Shown here: piece by piece, positions 1 through 5,865 of the stretch | Numbering within the stretch: the first letter of the stretch is position 1 | Layout of the letters: each line of letters starts with the position of its first letter | NCBI GenBank assembly: GCA_023268575.1 | Contig: JALRCL010000493.1 | Coordinates: 1-6,089, forward strand | Source of the DNA: Patulibacter sp. | Lineage (GTDB): Bacteria; Actinomycetota; Thermoleophilia; Solirubrobacterales; Solirubrobacteraceae | Direction: 5' to 3' | DNA: 6,089 nucleotides | The notes under the pieces: model-generated | Seen by the model: the letters and a program-made list of their open reading frames with translations, nothing else | What the model was told of the DNA's origin: nothing | Database searches by the model: none | Program-made: the position numbers and the translations under genes

Positions 1-1289
1 TACGGGCGTCCGCACATCCCGTAGTTCCCCGCCCCGAACGAGCCGCCCACGATCACCGTGAGCTTCGGCACCCGCACGGTGGAGACGGCCGAGATCATCT
101 TGGCCCCGTCCTTGGCGATGCCGCCGGCCTCGGCGTCGCGCCCGACCATGAACCCCGTGATGTTCTGGAGGAAGACGAGCGGGATGCCGCGCTGGTCGCA
201 CATCTCGATGAAGTGCGCGCCCTTCAGCGCGCTCGCGCTGAAGATCACGCCCTGGTTGGCGAGGATCCCGACGCGGTGGCCGTGGACGTGCGCGAAGCCC
301 GTGCACAGCGTCGTGCCGTAGCCCTGCTTGAACTCGTGGAACCGCGAGCCGTCGACGACGCGGGCGATGATCTCGCGCGGGTCGTACGGCGTCCGGAGGT
401 CGGCGGGCACCGCACCGGTCAGCTCGCCGGGGTCGACGGCCGGCGGCTGCGAGGCGATCCGCTCCCACGGCGGGGCGATCCTCGCCGGCAGGGTGGCGAC
501 GATCGAGCGCACGATCGCCAGCGCCTCGGCGTCGTCGGCCGCCAGGTGGTCGGCCACCCCGGAGCGCTTGGTGTGCAGCTCGCCGCCGCCGAGCTCCTCC
601 GCGGTGACCTCCTCCCCCGTGGCGGCCTTCACGAGCGGCGGGCCGCCGAGGAAGATCGTGCCCTGCTCCTTGACGATCACCGACTCGTCGCACATCGCCG
701 GGACGTACGCGCCGCCGGCGGTGCACGAGCCGAGGACCGCCGCGATCTGCGGGATCCCGGCGGCCGAGAGGTTCGCCTGGTTGTAGAAGCTCTGCCCGAA
801 CCCCCGCACGTCGGGGAACAGCTCGTCCTGGAGCGGCAGGTAGCCGCCGCCGGAGTCCACGAGGTACACGCACGGCAGCCGGTTCTGCAGCGCGATCTCC
901 TGCGCCCGGGTGTGCTTCCGAGCGGTCATGGGGAAGTACGAGCCGCCCTTCACCGTCGCGTCGTTGCAGACGACCATCACCTCGCGGCCGGCGACGCGCC
1001 CGATCCCGGTGATGATGCCCGCGCCGGGCGCCTGGTCCTCGTACATCCCGTGCGCGGCCAGCGGCGAGAGCTCCAGGAACGGCGAGCCGCGGTCGAGCAG
1101 CCGCTCGACCCGCTCGCGCGGGAGCAGCTTGCCGCGGGCGACGTGGCGCTCGCGCGCCTTCGCGCCACCGCCGTCGCGCACGCGCCGCAGGTGCTCGCGG
1201 AGGTCCGCGGACAGCTCCGCGTGGGCGACCGCGTTGACGCGGAACGCCTCGTCGGCGGGATCGGCGTGGCTCTTCAGGACGACGCTCAT
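1..1289 (-). CDS. liuB: Acyl-CoA carboxylase carboxyltransferase (beta) subunit, probably 3-methylcrotonyl-CoA carboxylase beta; 3' end beyond window
   Basis: This is the carboxyltransferase subunit that moves the carboxyl group from carboxybiotin to the acyl-CoA, most likely 3-methylcrotonyl-CoA in cytosolic leucine breakdown. The reading frame is open from the ATG at 1289 to the left edge, giving 429 residues of the roughly 530 usual for the family. The N-terminal lobe has VDSGGGYLP (144-152), FYNQANLSAAGIPQ (168-181) and GSCTAGGAYVPAM (187-199). The C-terminal lobe has QNITGFMVG (375-383), AGGIAKDGAKM (388-398) and GGSFGAGNYGMCGR (415-428). The last two motifs are the acyl-CoA-binding signature of MCC-beta/AccD1 and geranyl-CoA carboxylase proteins, rather than of propionyl-CoA carboxylase. 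The start is supported by GGAGG 7 nt upstream. It follows the alpha subunit by 85 nt. Substrate choice (methylcrotonyl versus geranyl or other branched CoA) is inferred from the neighbouring isovaleryl-CoA dehydrogenase. Confidence 0.93.
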   Translation of the reverse strand, partial: MSVVLKSHADPADEAFRVNAVAHAELSADLREHLRRVRDGGGAKARERHVARGKLLPRERVERLLDRGSPFLELSPLAAHGMYEDQAPGAGIITGIGRVAGREVMVVCNDATVKGGSYFPMTARKHTRAQEIALQNRLPCVYLVDSGGGYLPLQDELFPDVRGFGQSFYNQANLSAAGIPQIAAVLGSCTAGGAYVPAMCDESVIVKEQGTIFLGGPPLVKAATGEEVTAEELGGGELHTKRSGVADHLAADDAEALAIVRSIVATLPARIAPPWERIASQPPAVDPGELTGAVPADLRTPYDPREIIARVVDGSRFHEFKQGYGTTLCTGFAHVHGHRVGILANQGVIFSASALKGAHFIEMCDQRGIPLVFLQNITGFMVGRDAEAGGIAKDGAKMISAVSTVRVPKLTVIVGGSFGAGNYGMCGRP

Positions 1290-1378
1290 CGGGCGACCTC
1301 CGCGATCGGGCGGCCGCCGTCGCCGGCACCGCGGCTGGTGTGGTCGAGGCCGGGGCCGCAGCAGCGCCGAGCGGTCAT
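1286..1378 (-). CDS. Candidate 30-residue small ORF between the carboxylase subunit genes
   Basis: The function is unknown. The frame starts at ATG 1378, which overlaps the TGA of the alpha-subunit gene (ATGA). It ends at TGA 1288-1286, which overlaps the ATG of the beta-subunit gene, again as ATGA. GGAGG sits 7 nt upstream of its start. The peptide begins MTARRCCGPG and ends RPIAEVAR; it is basic, with a Cys-Cys-Gly pair and no membrane segment. About 26 of 29 third codon positions are G or C, higher than at first and second positions, as in real genes here, though the sample is tiny. It could be a genuine small protein, for example an accessory subunit like the small epsilon subunits of some actinobacterial carboxylases, though no similarity is claimed. 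It could also be a coupling cistron that carries ribosomes from alpha to beta, or chance in GC-rich DNA. Confidence 0.4.
   Translation of the reverse strand: MTARRCCGPGLDHTSRGAGDGGRPIAEVAR
1297..1301 (-). promoter_or_regulatory. Shine-Dalgarno of the carboxyltransferase gene
   Basis: GGAGG read on the minus strand, 7 nt before the ATG at 1289. It is an ideal anti-16S match and spacing and fixes the start of the beta-subunit gene. It lies inside the 30-codon ORF that bridges the two carboxylase genes. Confidence 0.75.
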
Positions 1379-3381
1379 GCCAGGGCCTCCAGCTCGACGA
1401 GCGGCTGGCCCTGGCGGACGCTGTCACCGACGGTGATCTGGACGTCCAGGACCGTTGCGGGCATCGGCGCCACGAGGGTGATCTCCATCTTCATCGACTC
1501 GAGGACCACCAGCACGTCGCCCTCCTGCACCTCGTCGCCGCCGGCGGCCCGCACCGCGATGACGGTGCCGGGCATCGGCGCCTCGAGCGAGCCCTCCCCC
1601 GCGGCGTCGGCGCCCTGGACCACCGGCTCCAGCAGCCGCAGGACGTGCGCGTCCGGCCCGGCCGCCAGCCATCGCTGCCCGTCGACGAGCACGTGGTCCC
1701 AGACGCGCGCCCGGCCGTCGGTGACGACGCGCGCGCGGCGCGGATCGAGCGCGACCGCGGAGACGCTGCGGCGCTCCCCGCCGACCTCGACCAGCGCACC
1801 GTCCGGCGGGCCGTCCACGCGGACCTCGAGCGGCTCGTCGACGGCACCGCCGGCCGGGGCGAGCTCCCAGCGGACCGGGGCGCGGCCGTCGATCCGCCAC
1901 GCGGTGAGCGCGTCCCACGGATCGTCGGAGGGCGCCTCCGCGAGCCCGATCGACTCCATCATCGCCGCCGCGCAGGCCGCCTCCGCCGTCTCCCCCGCCG
2001 CCGGCAGCGCGGCAGCGGCGCCGCGCTCGATCAGGCCGGTGTCGAGGCGGCCGGCGACGACCTCGGGCACCCGCAGCAGGCGGGAGAGGAAGCCGGCGTT
2101 CGTCGTGACCCCGAGGATCCGCAGGTCCTCGAGCGCCGCCGTCAGCCGGGCGAGGGCCTGCGCGCGGTCGGCCCCGGACGCGATGACCTTCGCGAGCAGG
2201 GAGTCGTAGTACGGCGTCACCGCGCTGCCGGCGCGGAAGCCGGTGTCGACCCGCACGCCCTCCCCGGCGGGGACGGCCCAGTGGGCCACCTCTCCGATCG
2301 CGGGCAGGAACCCGTTGGCCGGGTCCTCCGCGCACACGCGGACCTCGATCGCCCAGCCCTCGAGGCGGACGTCCGCCTGCCCGAACGCGAGCGGCCGGCC
2401 GGCGGCGACGAGCAGCTGCTGCTCGACGAGGTCGAGTCCGGTGACGAGCTCCGTCACCGGGTGCTCGACCTGGAGCCGGGCGTTGACCTCGAGGAAGAAG
2501 AACTCGTCCGGGTCGTCGGCGGAGACGATGAACTCCGCGGTCCCGGCCCCGACGTACCCGGCCTCGTGCGCCAGGCGCACGGCGGCGGAGCCGAGGCGCT
2601 CCCGCAGCTCCGGCCCGACCGTCGGCGACGGGCTCTCCTCGACGACCTTCTGGTGGCGCCGCTGCAGGGAGCACTCCCGCTCGCCGAGGTGCAGCGCCGT
2701 GCCGTGCGCGTCGGCCAGGAGCTGTACCTCGATGTGCTTGGCGCGCTGCACGTAGCGCTCGACGAGCAGGGTGTCGTCGCCGAAGCCCGAGAGCGCCTCG
2801 CGCCGCGCCGCCTCGAGCGCCGCCGGCAGGGTCGACCGGTCCTCGACGATCCGCATGCCGCGGCCGCCACCGCCCGCCGCGGCCTTGACCATCAACGGGA
2901 ACGCGTCGGGGTGCTCGTCGGCGAACGCGAGGATGTCCTCGTCCGTCAGCCCCGGTCGCTGCAATCCCGGGAGCACCGGGACGTCGGCGGCCTGCGCGGC
3001 GAGCTTCGCCCGGACCTTGTCGCCCAGCGCCTCCATCGCCTCGGCCGGCGGCCCGATGAAGACGATGCCGGCGGCGGCGCAGGCGCGCGCGAACGCCGGG
3101 TTCTCGGAGAGGAACCCGTAGCCGGGATGGATCGCCTGGGCGTCGCTCGCGCGGGCCGCGTCGATCACGTGCTCGATCGACAGGTAGGACGCGCCGGCCG
3201 GCGCCGGGCCGAGCCGGACCGCCTCGTCGGCCTCGGCGACGTGGACGGCCGAGGCGTCGGCGTCGGAGTACACCGCGATCGACCGGATGCCGAGCCGCTT
3301 GAGCGTCCGGATCACGCGGACGGCGATCTCGCCGCGGTTGGCGACGAGCACCCGCTCGAACATCGGGGCCTCGGCGCTCAT
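1375..3381 (-). CDS. liuD: Acyl-CoA carboxylase alpha subunit (biotin carboxylase plus biotin carrier), probably 3-methylcrotonyl-CoA carboxylase alpha
   Basis: This protein carboxylates its own biotin with ATP and bicarbonate and hands the carboxyl group to the beta subunit encoded just downstream. At 668 residues it has the usual length for MCC/AccA1-type alpha subunits. The biotin-carboxylase N-lobe starts with FERVLVANRGEIA (8-20). The ATP-grasp glycine loop is KAAAGGGGRGM (166-176). Catalytic residues can be matched by motif to E. coli AccC: H243 and K245 in RRHQKVVEE, E283, E298/N300/R302 in LEVNARLQVEHP, and R348 in EVRVCAEDP. A less conserved linker (about 480-595) precedes the biotinyl domain, with APMPG (601-605) and ESMKME (628-633); K631 is the biotinylated lysine. 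The start is uncertain: ATG 3381 gives MSAEAP before Met7, whereas ATG 3363 has GAGG 5 nt upstream and gives the common family start MFERVLVANRG. The gap after the crotonase gene is 58 nt with the first start. Geranyl-CoA or another branched acyl-CoA carboxylase is the main alternative. Confidence 0.95.
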   Translation of the reverse strand: MSAEAPMFERVLVANRGEIAVRVIRTLKRLGIRSIAVYSDADASAVHVAEADEAVRLGPAPAGASYLSIEHVIDAARASDAQAIHPGYGFLSENPAFARACAAAGIVFIGPPAEAMEALGDKVRAKLAAQAADVPVLPGLQRPGLTDEDILAFADEHPDAFPLMVKAAAGGGGRGMRIVEDRSTLPAALEAARREALSGFGDDTLLVERYVQRAKHIEVQLLADAHGTALHLGERECSLQRRHQKVVEESPSPTVGPELRERLGSAAVRLAHEAGYVGAGTAEFIVSADDPDEFFFLEVNARLQVEHPVTELVTGLDLVEQQLLVAAGRPLAFGQADVRLEGWAIEVRVCAEDPANGFLPAIGEVAHWAVPAGEGVRVDTGFRAGSAVTPYYDSLLAKVIASGADRAQALARLTAALEDLRILGVTTNAGFLSRLLRVPEVVAGRLDTGLIERGAAAALPAAGETAEAACAAAMMESIGLAEAPSDDPWDALTAWRIDGRAPVRWELAPAGGAVDEPLEVRVDGPPDGALVEVGGERRSVSAVALDPRRARVVTDGRARVWDHVLVDGQRWLAAGPDAHVLRLLEPVVQGADAAGEGSLEAPMPGTVIAVRAAGGDEVQEGDVLVVLESMKMEITLVAPMPATVLDVQITVGDSVRQGQPLVELEALA
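1386..1390 (-). promoter_or_regulatory. Possible Shine-Dalgarno of the 30-codon ORF
   Basis: GGAGG on the minus strand, 7 nt before the ATG at 1378, inside the last codons of the alpha-subunit gene. The same bases encode part of the Leu-Glu-Ala C-terminus of that protein, so the match may be a by-product of coding. Confidence 0.4.
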
Positions 3382-3439
3382 CGTCCGACGGCCGGTCGCG
3401 GATGGAGCGCGCGCCCGGCGTGCCGTGGACCGCCGGCGC

Positions 3440-4264
3440 TCATCGGACCGCGCCCTCGGGCGCCGCGGCGCCGAACGCGGGAGCGCGGCGCTCGAGCATC
3501 GCGTGCAGCCCCTCGCGGAAGTCCGCGGTCGTCGTCGCCTCGGCCAGCGAGGCGATCTCGTCGGCCGTCTGCTCGCGCAGCAGCGCGTCGTCGACCTGGC
3601 GCAGCAGGCGCTTGGTGATCGCGTTCGCGGTCCGGGGCCCCGCGGCGTGGCGGGCCGCCAGGGCCCGGGCCTCGGCGTGCACCGCGCCGGCGGCGCTCAG
3701 CGCGCCGAGCAGTCCGGCGGCGAGGGCGCGCTCGGCGTCCCACGTCTCGTCGGCGAGGGCGAAGGCCAGCGCCCGCCGGTAGCCCAGGTCGCGGACGAGG
3801 AAGTACGTCACGCCGGCGTCGGGGGTCAGCCCGAGCCGGTGGTAGGCCGCCGTCAGCGAGGCGGCCGGATCGGCGACGACGTGGTCGTGGGCGAGCATCA
3901 GGCCGATCCCCGCCCCCGCGATCGGGCCGTGGACCCCCGCCACGGTGACCTTCGGCGAGCGGTGCAGCGCCTCGACCAGCGGATTGAGGTCGGCCCCGAC
4001 CGCGCGGACGAAGTCGGGCACGCCGTCGCCCAGGCCGACGAACCGCGCCACGGCCCCGCCCATGCACCACGACCGGCCCTCGGCGAGCGTCACGATCGCC
4101 CCGACGTCGTCGCGGTCGTTGGCCTCCTCGACGCAGGCGCGGTACTGCGCCGCCATCTCGTCGTCGATCGCGTTGATCTGCTGCGGATCCCGCAGCGTGA
4201 TCGTGGCGACCCCGTCGGGCGCCACGTCCAGCTGCGCCCGCCGCTCGTTCGTCGCGTCGCTCAC
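3440..4264 (-). CDS. Crotonase-family enoyl-CoA hydratase/isomerase, PaaG-like active site
   Basis: This is a 274-residue single-domain crotonase-fold protein acting on a CoA thioester. Its position in the operon suggests the 3-methylglutaconyl-CoA hydratase step, but its residues argue for caution. The oxyanion-hole regions are present: GRSWCMGG (63-70) and VHGPIAGAGIGL (111-122). The two glutamates of classical hydratases (rat E144 and E164) align with G121 and Y141, while D149 in GLTPDAGVTYFL matches the catalytic Asp of the PaaG isomerase family. The C-terminus TADFREGLHAMLERRAPAF (246-264) also resembles PaaG. So an isomerase or another crotonase reaction is as likely as hydration. The start is GTG at 4264, 2 nt after the stop of the dehydrogenase gene, with only a weak Shine-Dalgarno, so translation is probably coupled. 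The fold is certain; the substrate is not. Confidence 0.9.
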   Translation of the reverse strand: MSDATNERRAQLDVAPDGVATITLRDPQQINAIDDEMAAQYRACVEEANDRDDVGAIVTLAEGRSWCMGGAVARFVGLGDGVPDFVRAVGADLNPLVEALHRSPKVTVAGVHGPIAGAGIGLMLAHDHVVADPAASLTAAYHRLGLTPDAGVTYFLVRDLGYRRALAFALADETWDAERALAAGLLGALSAAGAVHAEARALAARHAAGPRTANAITKRLLRQVDDALLREQTADEIASLAEATTTADFREGLHAMLERRAPAFGAAAPEGAVR

Positions 4265-4266
4265 CG

Positions 4267-5457
4267 TCAGCGTCCCAGGAGCTCGCGGGCGACGATGAGC
4301 TTGCGGACCTCGTTCGTGCCCGCGCCGATCTGGAGGAGCTTGCCGGCCCGGTAGATCCGGTTGACCTCCATCTCCCAGATGTAGCCGGATCCGCCGTGGA
4401 CCTGGACCGCGTGGTCGGCCACGCGCATGAGCATCAGCCCCGCCTGCAGGACCAGCGCCGCCGAGCGCGTGTGCACGCGGCTGCGGGCCGCGCCGTGCTC
4501 GAGCGCGGAGACCTCGCCGCCGACGTCGTAGCAGAAGCTCCGCAGCACCTCGACGTCGGTGTACATCTCGGCGATCATGCCCTGCACGAGCTGGAACTCG
4601 CCGATCGCTCGACCGAACTGCCGGCGGTCTCGCGCGTAGTCGACGGCGAGCTCCAGCGCGCGCTCGGCGATCCCGAGGATCATGTACGAGAGCCCGACGC
4701 GCTCGAGGTCCAGGCCGCTCATCACGACCTGCACCCCGCGGTCGATCTCACCGACGACGTTCTCGGCCGGCACCCGGCAGTCGTCGAGGACGATCTCGGC
4801 GGTCTGCGTGCCGCGCATCCCCATCTTCACGAGCTTCTGGGCGACGGTGAAGCCCGGGCTGTCGGTCTCCACGACGAACGCCGTGATCCCCTTGGCGCCC
4901 TTCTCGGGCGACGTCTTGGCGTACACCAGCGAGACGTCGGCGATCGGGCCGTTGGTGATGTAGATCTTCGTGCCGTTGAGGACGAAGTCGTCGCCGTCGC
5001 GCCGCGCGACCGTCGCCATGCCGCCGAGCGCGTCCGATCCGGCGCCCGGCTCGGTCAGGGAGAGGCAGCCGACGGTGGTGCCGGCGCACATCCCCGGCAG
5101 GTAGCGGCGCTTCAGCTCGTCGTCGGCGTTGTGGAGGATGTTGTTCAGGCAGAGGTTCTCGTGCGCGAGGATGCCCAGCGAGATCGACGGGTTCCATCGC
5201 GCCACGGCCTGCAGCACGAGGCCGGACGCGGCGAAGTCGAGGTCGGCGCCCCCGTACTCGGCCGGGGCGGTCACGCCCAGGAACCCGGTCTCGCCGAGCT
5301 TCGGGAACGCGTCGTCGGGCCACCACTCGTCGTCGTCCATCCGCTCCTGGAGCGACCAGAAGTGCTGGTGGGCGAACCGATCGACCTGCTCGAGGATCTC
5401 GCGGTGCTCGTCGCTCAGTCCGGGGGACTGGCGGCTCTCGGTGATCACGGCGGACAT
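4267..5457 (-). CDS. liuA: Acyl-CoA dehydrogenase, isovaleryl-CoA dehydrogenase type
   Basis: This FAD-dependent dehydrogenase probably oxidises isovaleryl-CoA to 3-methylcrotonyl-CoA, passing electrons to ETF in the cytosol. Its 396 residues match the family length. In order it has the N-terminal helical domain from LSDEHREILEQV (14-25), AHENLCLNNIL (98-108), the flavin signature CLSLTEPGAGSDA (131-143), KIYITNGPIADV (164-175), KMGMRGTQTAEI (211-222), RQFGRAIGEFQLVQG (279-293), the second signature QVHGGSGYI (352-360) and GAGTNEVRKL (378-387). The catalytic base is probably E252 in SGLDLERV. This is the position used by isovaleryl-CoA dehydrogenases, which have GAGT where MCAD has its Glu-Gly-Thr. 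It is the first gene of the operon. ATG 5457 is chosen because AGGAGAGG lies 11 nt upstream. Other short branched-chain specificities cannot be excluded. Confidence 0.95.
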   Translation of the reverse strand: MSAVITESRQSPGLSDEHREILEQVDRFAHQHFWSLQERMDDDEWWPDDAFPKLGETGFLGVTAPAEYGGADLDFAASGLVLQAVARWNPSISLGILAHENLCLNNILHNADDELKRRYLPGMCAGTTVGCLSLTEPGAGSDALGGMATVARRDGDDFVLNGTKIYITNGPIADVSLVYAKTSPEKGAKGITAFVVETDSPGFTVAQKLVKMGMRGTQTAEIVLDDCRVPAENVVGEIDRGVQVVMSGLDLERVGLSYMILGIAERALELAVDYARDRRQFGRAIGEFQLVQGMIAEMYTDVEVLRSFCYDVGGEVSALEHGAARSRVHTRSAALVLQAGLMLMRVADHAVQVHGGSGYIWEMEVNRIYRAGKLLQIGAGTNEVRKLIVARELLGR

Positions 5458-5468
5458 GCGCTCGCGGG

Positions 5469-5476
5469 CCTCTCCT
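5469..5476 (-). promoter_or_regulatory. Shine-Dalgarno of the acyl-CoA dehydrogenase gene
   Basis: AGGAGAGG on the minus strand, 11 nt before ATG 5457. It is the strongest ribosome-binding sequence near this gene and supports the annotated start of the operon's first cistron. Confidence 0.7.
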
Positions 5477-5523
5477 GGTCGTGGGCGGGTGGACCGGCGG
5501 ACGCGAGCCGCACCCGGGACTCG

Positions 5524-5529
5524 ACCCTA
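5524..5529 (-). promoter_or_regulatory. Possible -10 element for the operon
   Basis: TAGGGT on the minus strand matches the TANNNT pattern of housekeeping sigma-factor promoters in actinobacteria and would give a leader of roughly 60 nt. The sequence 17 nt further upstream (CGAAGC) is a poor -35, so this is only a candidate. Confidence 0.2.
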
Positions 5530-5570
5530 CGATCGGCGGCCCGGGCGCTTCGTCCCCCCTTCTGCGGGTT

Positions 5571-5590
5571 CTCCTCACCGATCGGAGGAG
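5571..5590. repeat. Imperfect palindrome centred on CCGATCGG
   Basis: The perfect 8-bp palindrome CCGATCGG (5578-5585) is flanked by CTCCT on the left and AGGAG on the right, with an unpaired CA at 5576-5577. It lies just upstream of the possible -10 on the operon strand. It could be a regulator-binding site, but short palindromes are frequent in GC-rich DNA. Confidence 0.35.
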
Positions 5591-5706
5591 GCGTCCGCGC
5601 AGGCACCGGCGCTCGATCCGGCGAGGGCGCCGGGCGGACCGGATGACGCGCGCGCGAGGCGAGGGGGTGCGGTGCGCGCCGGCTCCTCGCGACGGGGACG
5701 CCTGCT

Positions 5707-5721
5707 CTCGCGCTCCGCGAG
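5707..5721. repeat. Small inverted repeat (6-bp stem, 3-nt loop)
   Basis: CTCGCG (5707-5712), loop CTC, then CGCGAG (5716-5721). It has no T run beside it, so it is not a classical intrinsic terminator. It may fold in the leader of the plus-strand transcript; its function is unknown. Confidence 0.3.
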
Positions 5722-5865
5722 CCCGCGCCGGTCGGCCGGGTGTCCCCAAAGGAGGAGCTTCGTCGGCCTGCGGGATGAAGTTGGCGCCGTGGCACTCGGC
5801 CGGCGGCGAGGATCGGGCGGCGACCGCGACCGGTGCTCGCACGACCGGCGCTCCAGGTCTCGAAG

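Larger units (their letters stand above)
5458..5865. other. Divergent intergenic region, about 400 bp, no convincing gene
   Basis: This stretch separates the minus-strand operon from the plus-strand histidine-rich gene and probably holds promoters for both. Open frames here are arginine/proline-rich, low-complexity products of GC-rich DNA and resemble no family I recognise. On the minus strand TAGGGT (5524-5529), about 66 nt before the dehydrogenase start, fits an actinobacterial TANNNT -10 hexamer, but no convincing -35 lies at the right distance. The region also contains an imperfect palindrome at 5571-5590, a small hairpin at 5707-5721, and an AAAGGAGGAG at 5748-5757 with no start codon at normal spacing. 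No tRNA or intrinsic terminator with a T run is visible. Confidence 0.6.

Noticed and set aside
910..3618. A 902-codon open frame on the plus strand opposite the carboxylase genes
   Set aside because: It is the antisense shadow of the biotin carboxylase and carboxyltransferase genes. Its product is Arg/Ala/Gly/Pro-rich with no family motifs, as expected opposite high-GC coding DNA.
4396..5646. A 416-codon plus-strand frame opposite the acyl-CoA dehydrogenase
   Set aside because: It is antisense to a gene with clear acyl-CoA dehydrogenase signatures, and its product is low-complexity without recognisable domains.
5740..5778. A 12-codon leader-peptide-like frame starting at GTG 5740
   Set aside because: It has no Shine-Dalgarno before it, no run of regulatory codons and no attenuator hairpins after it, so nothing distinguishes it from chance.
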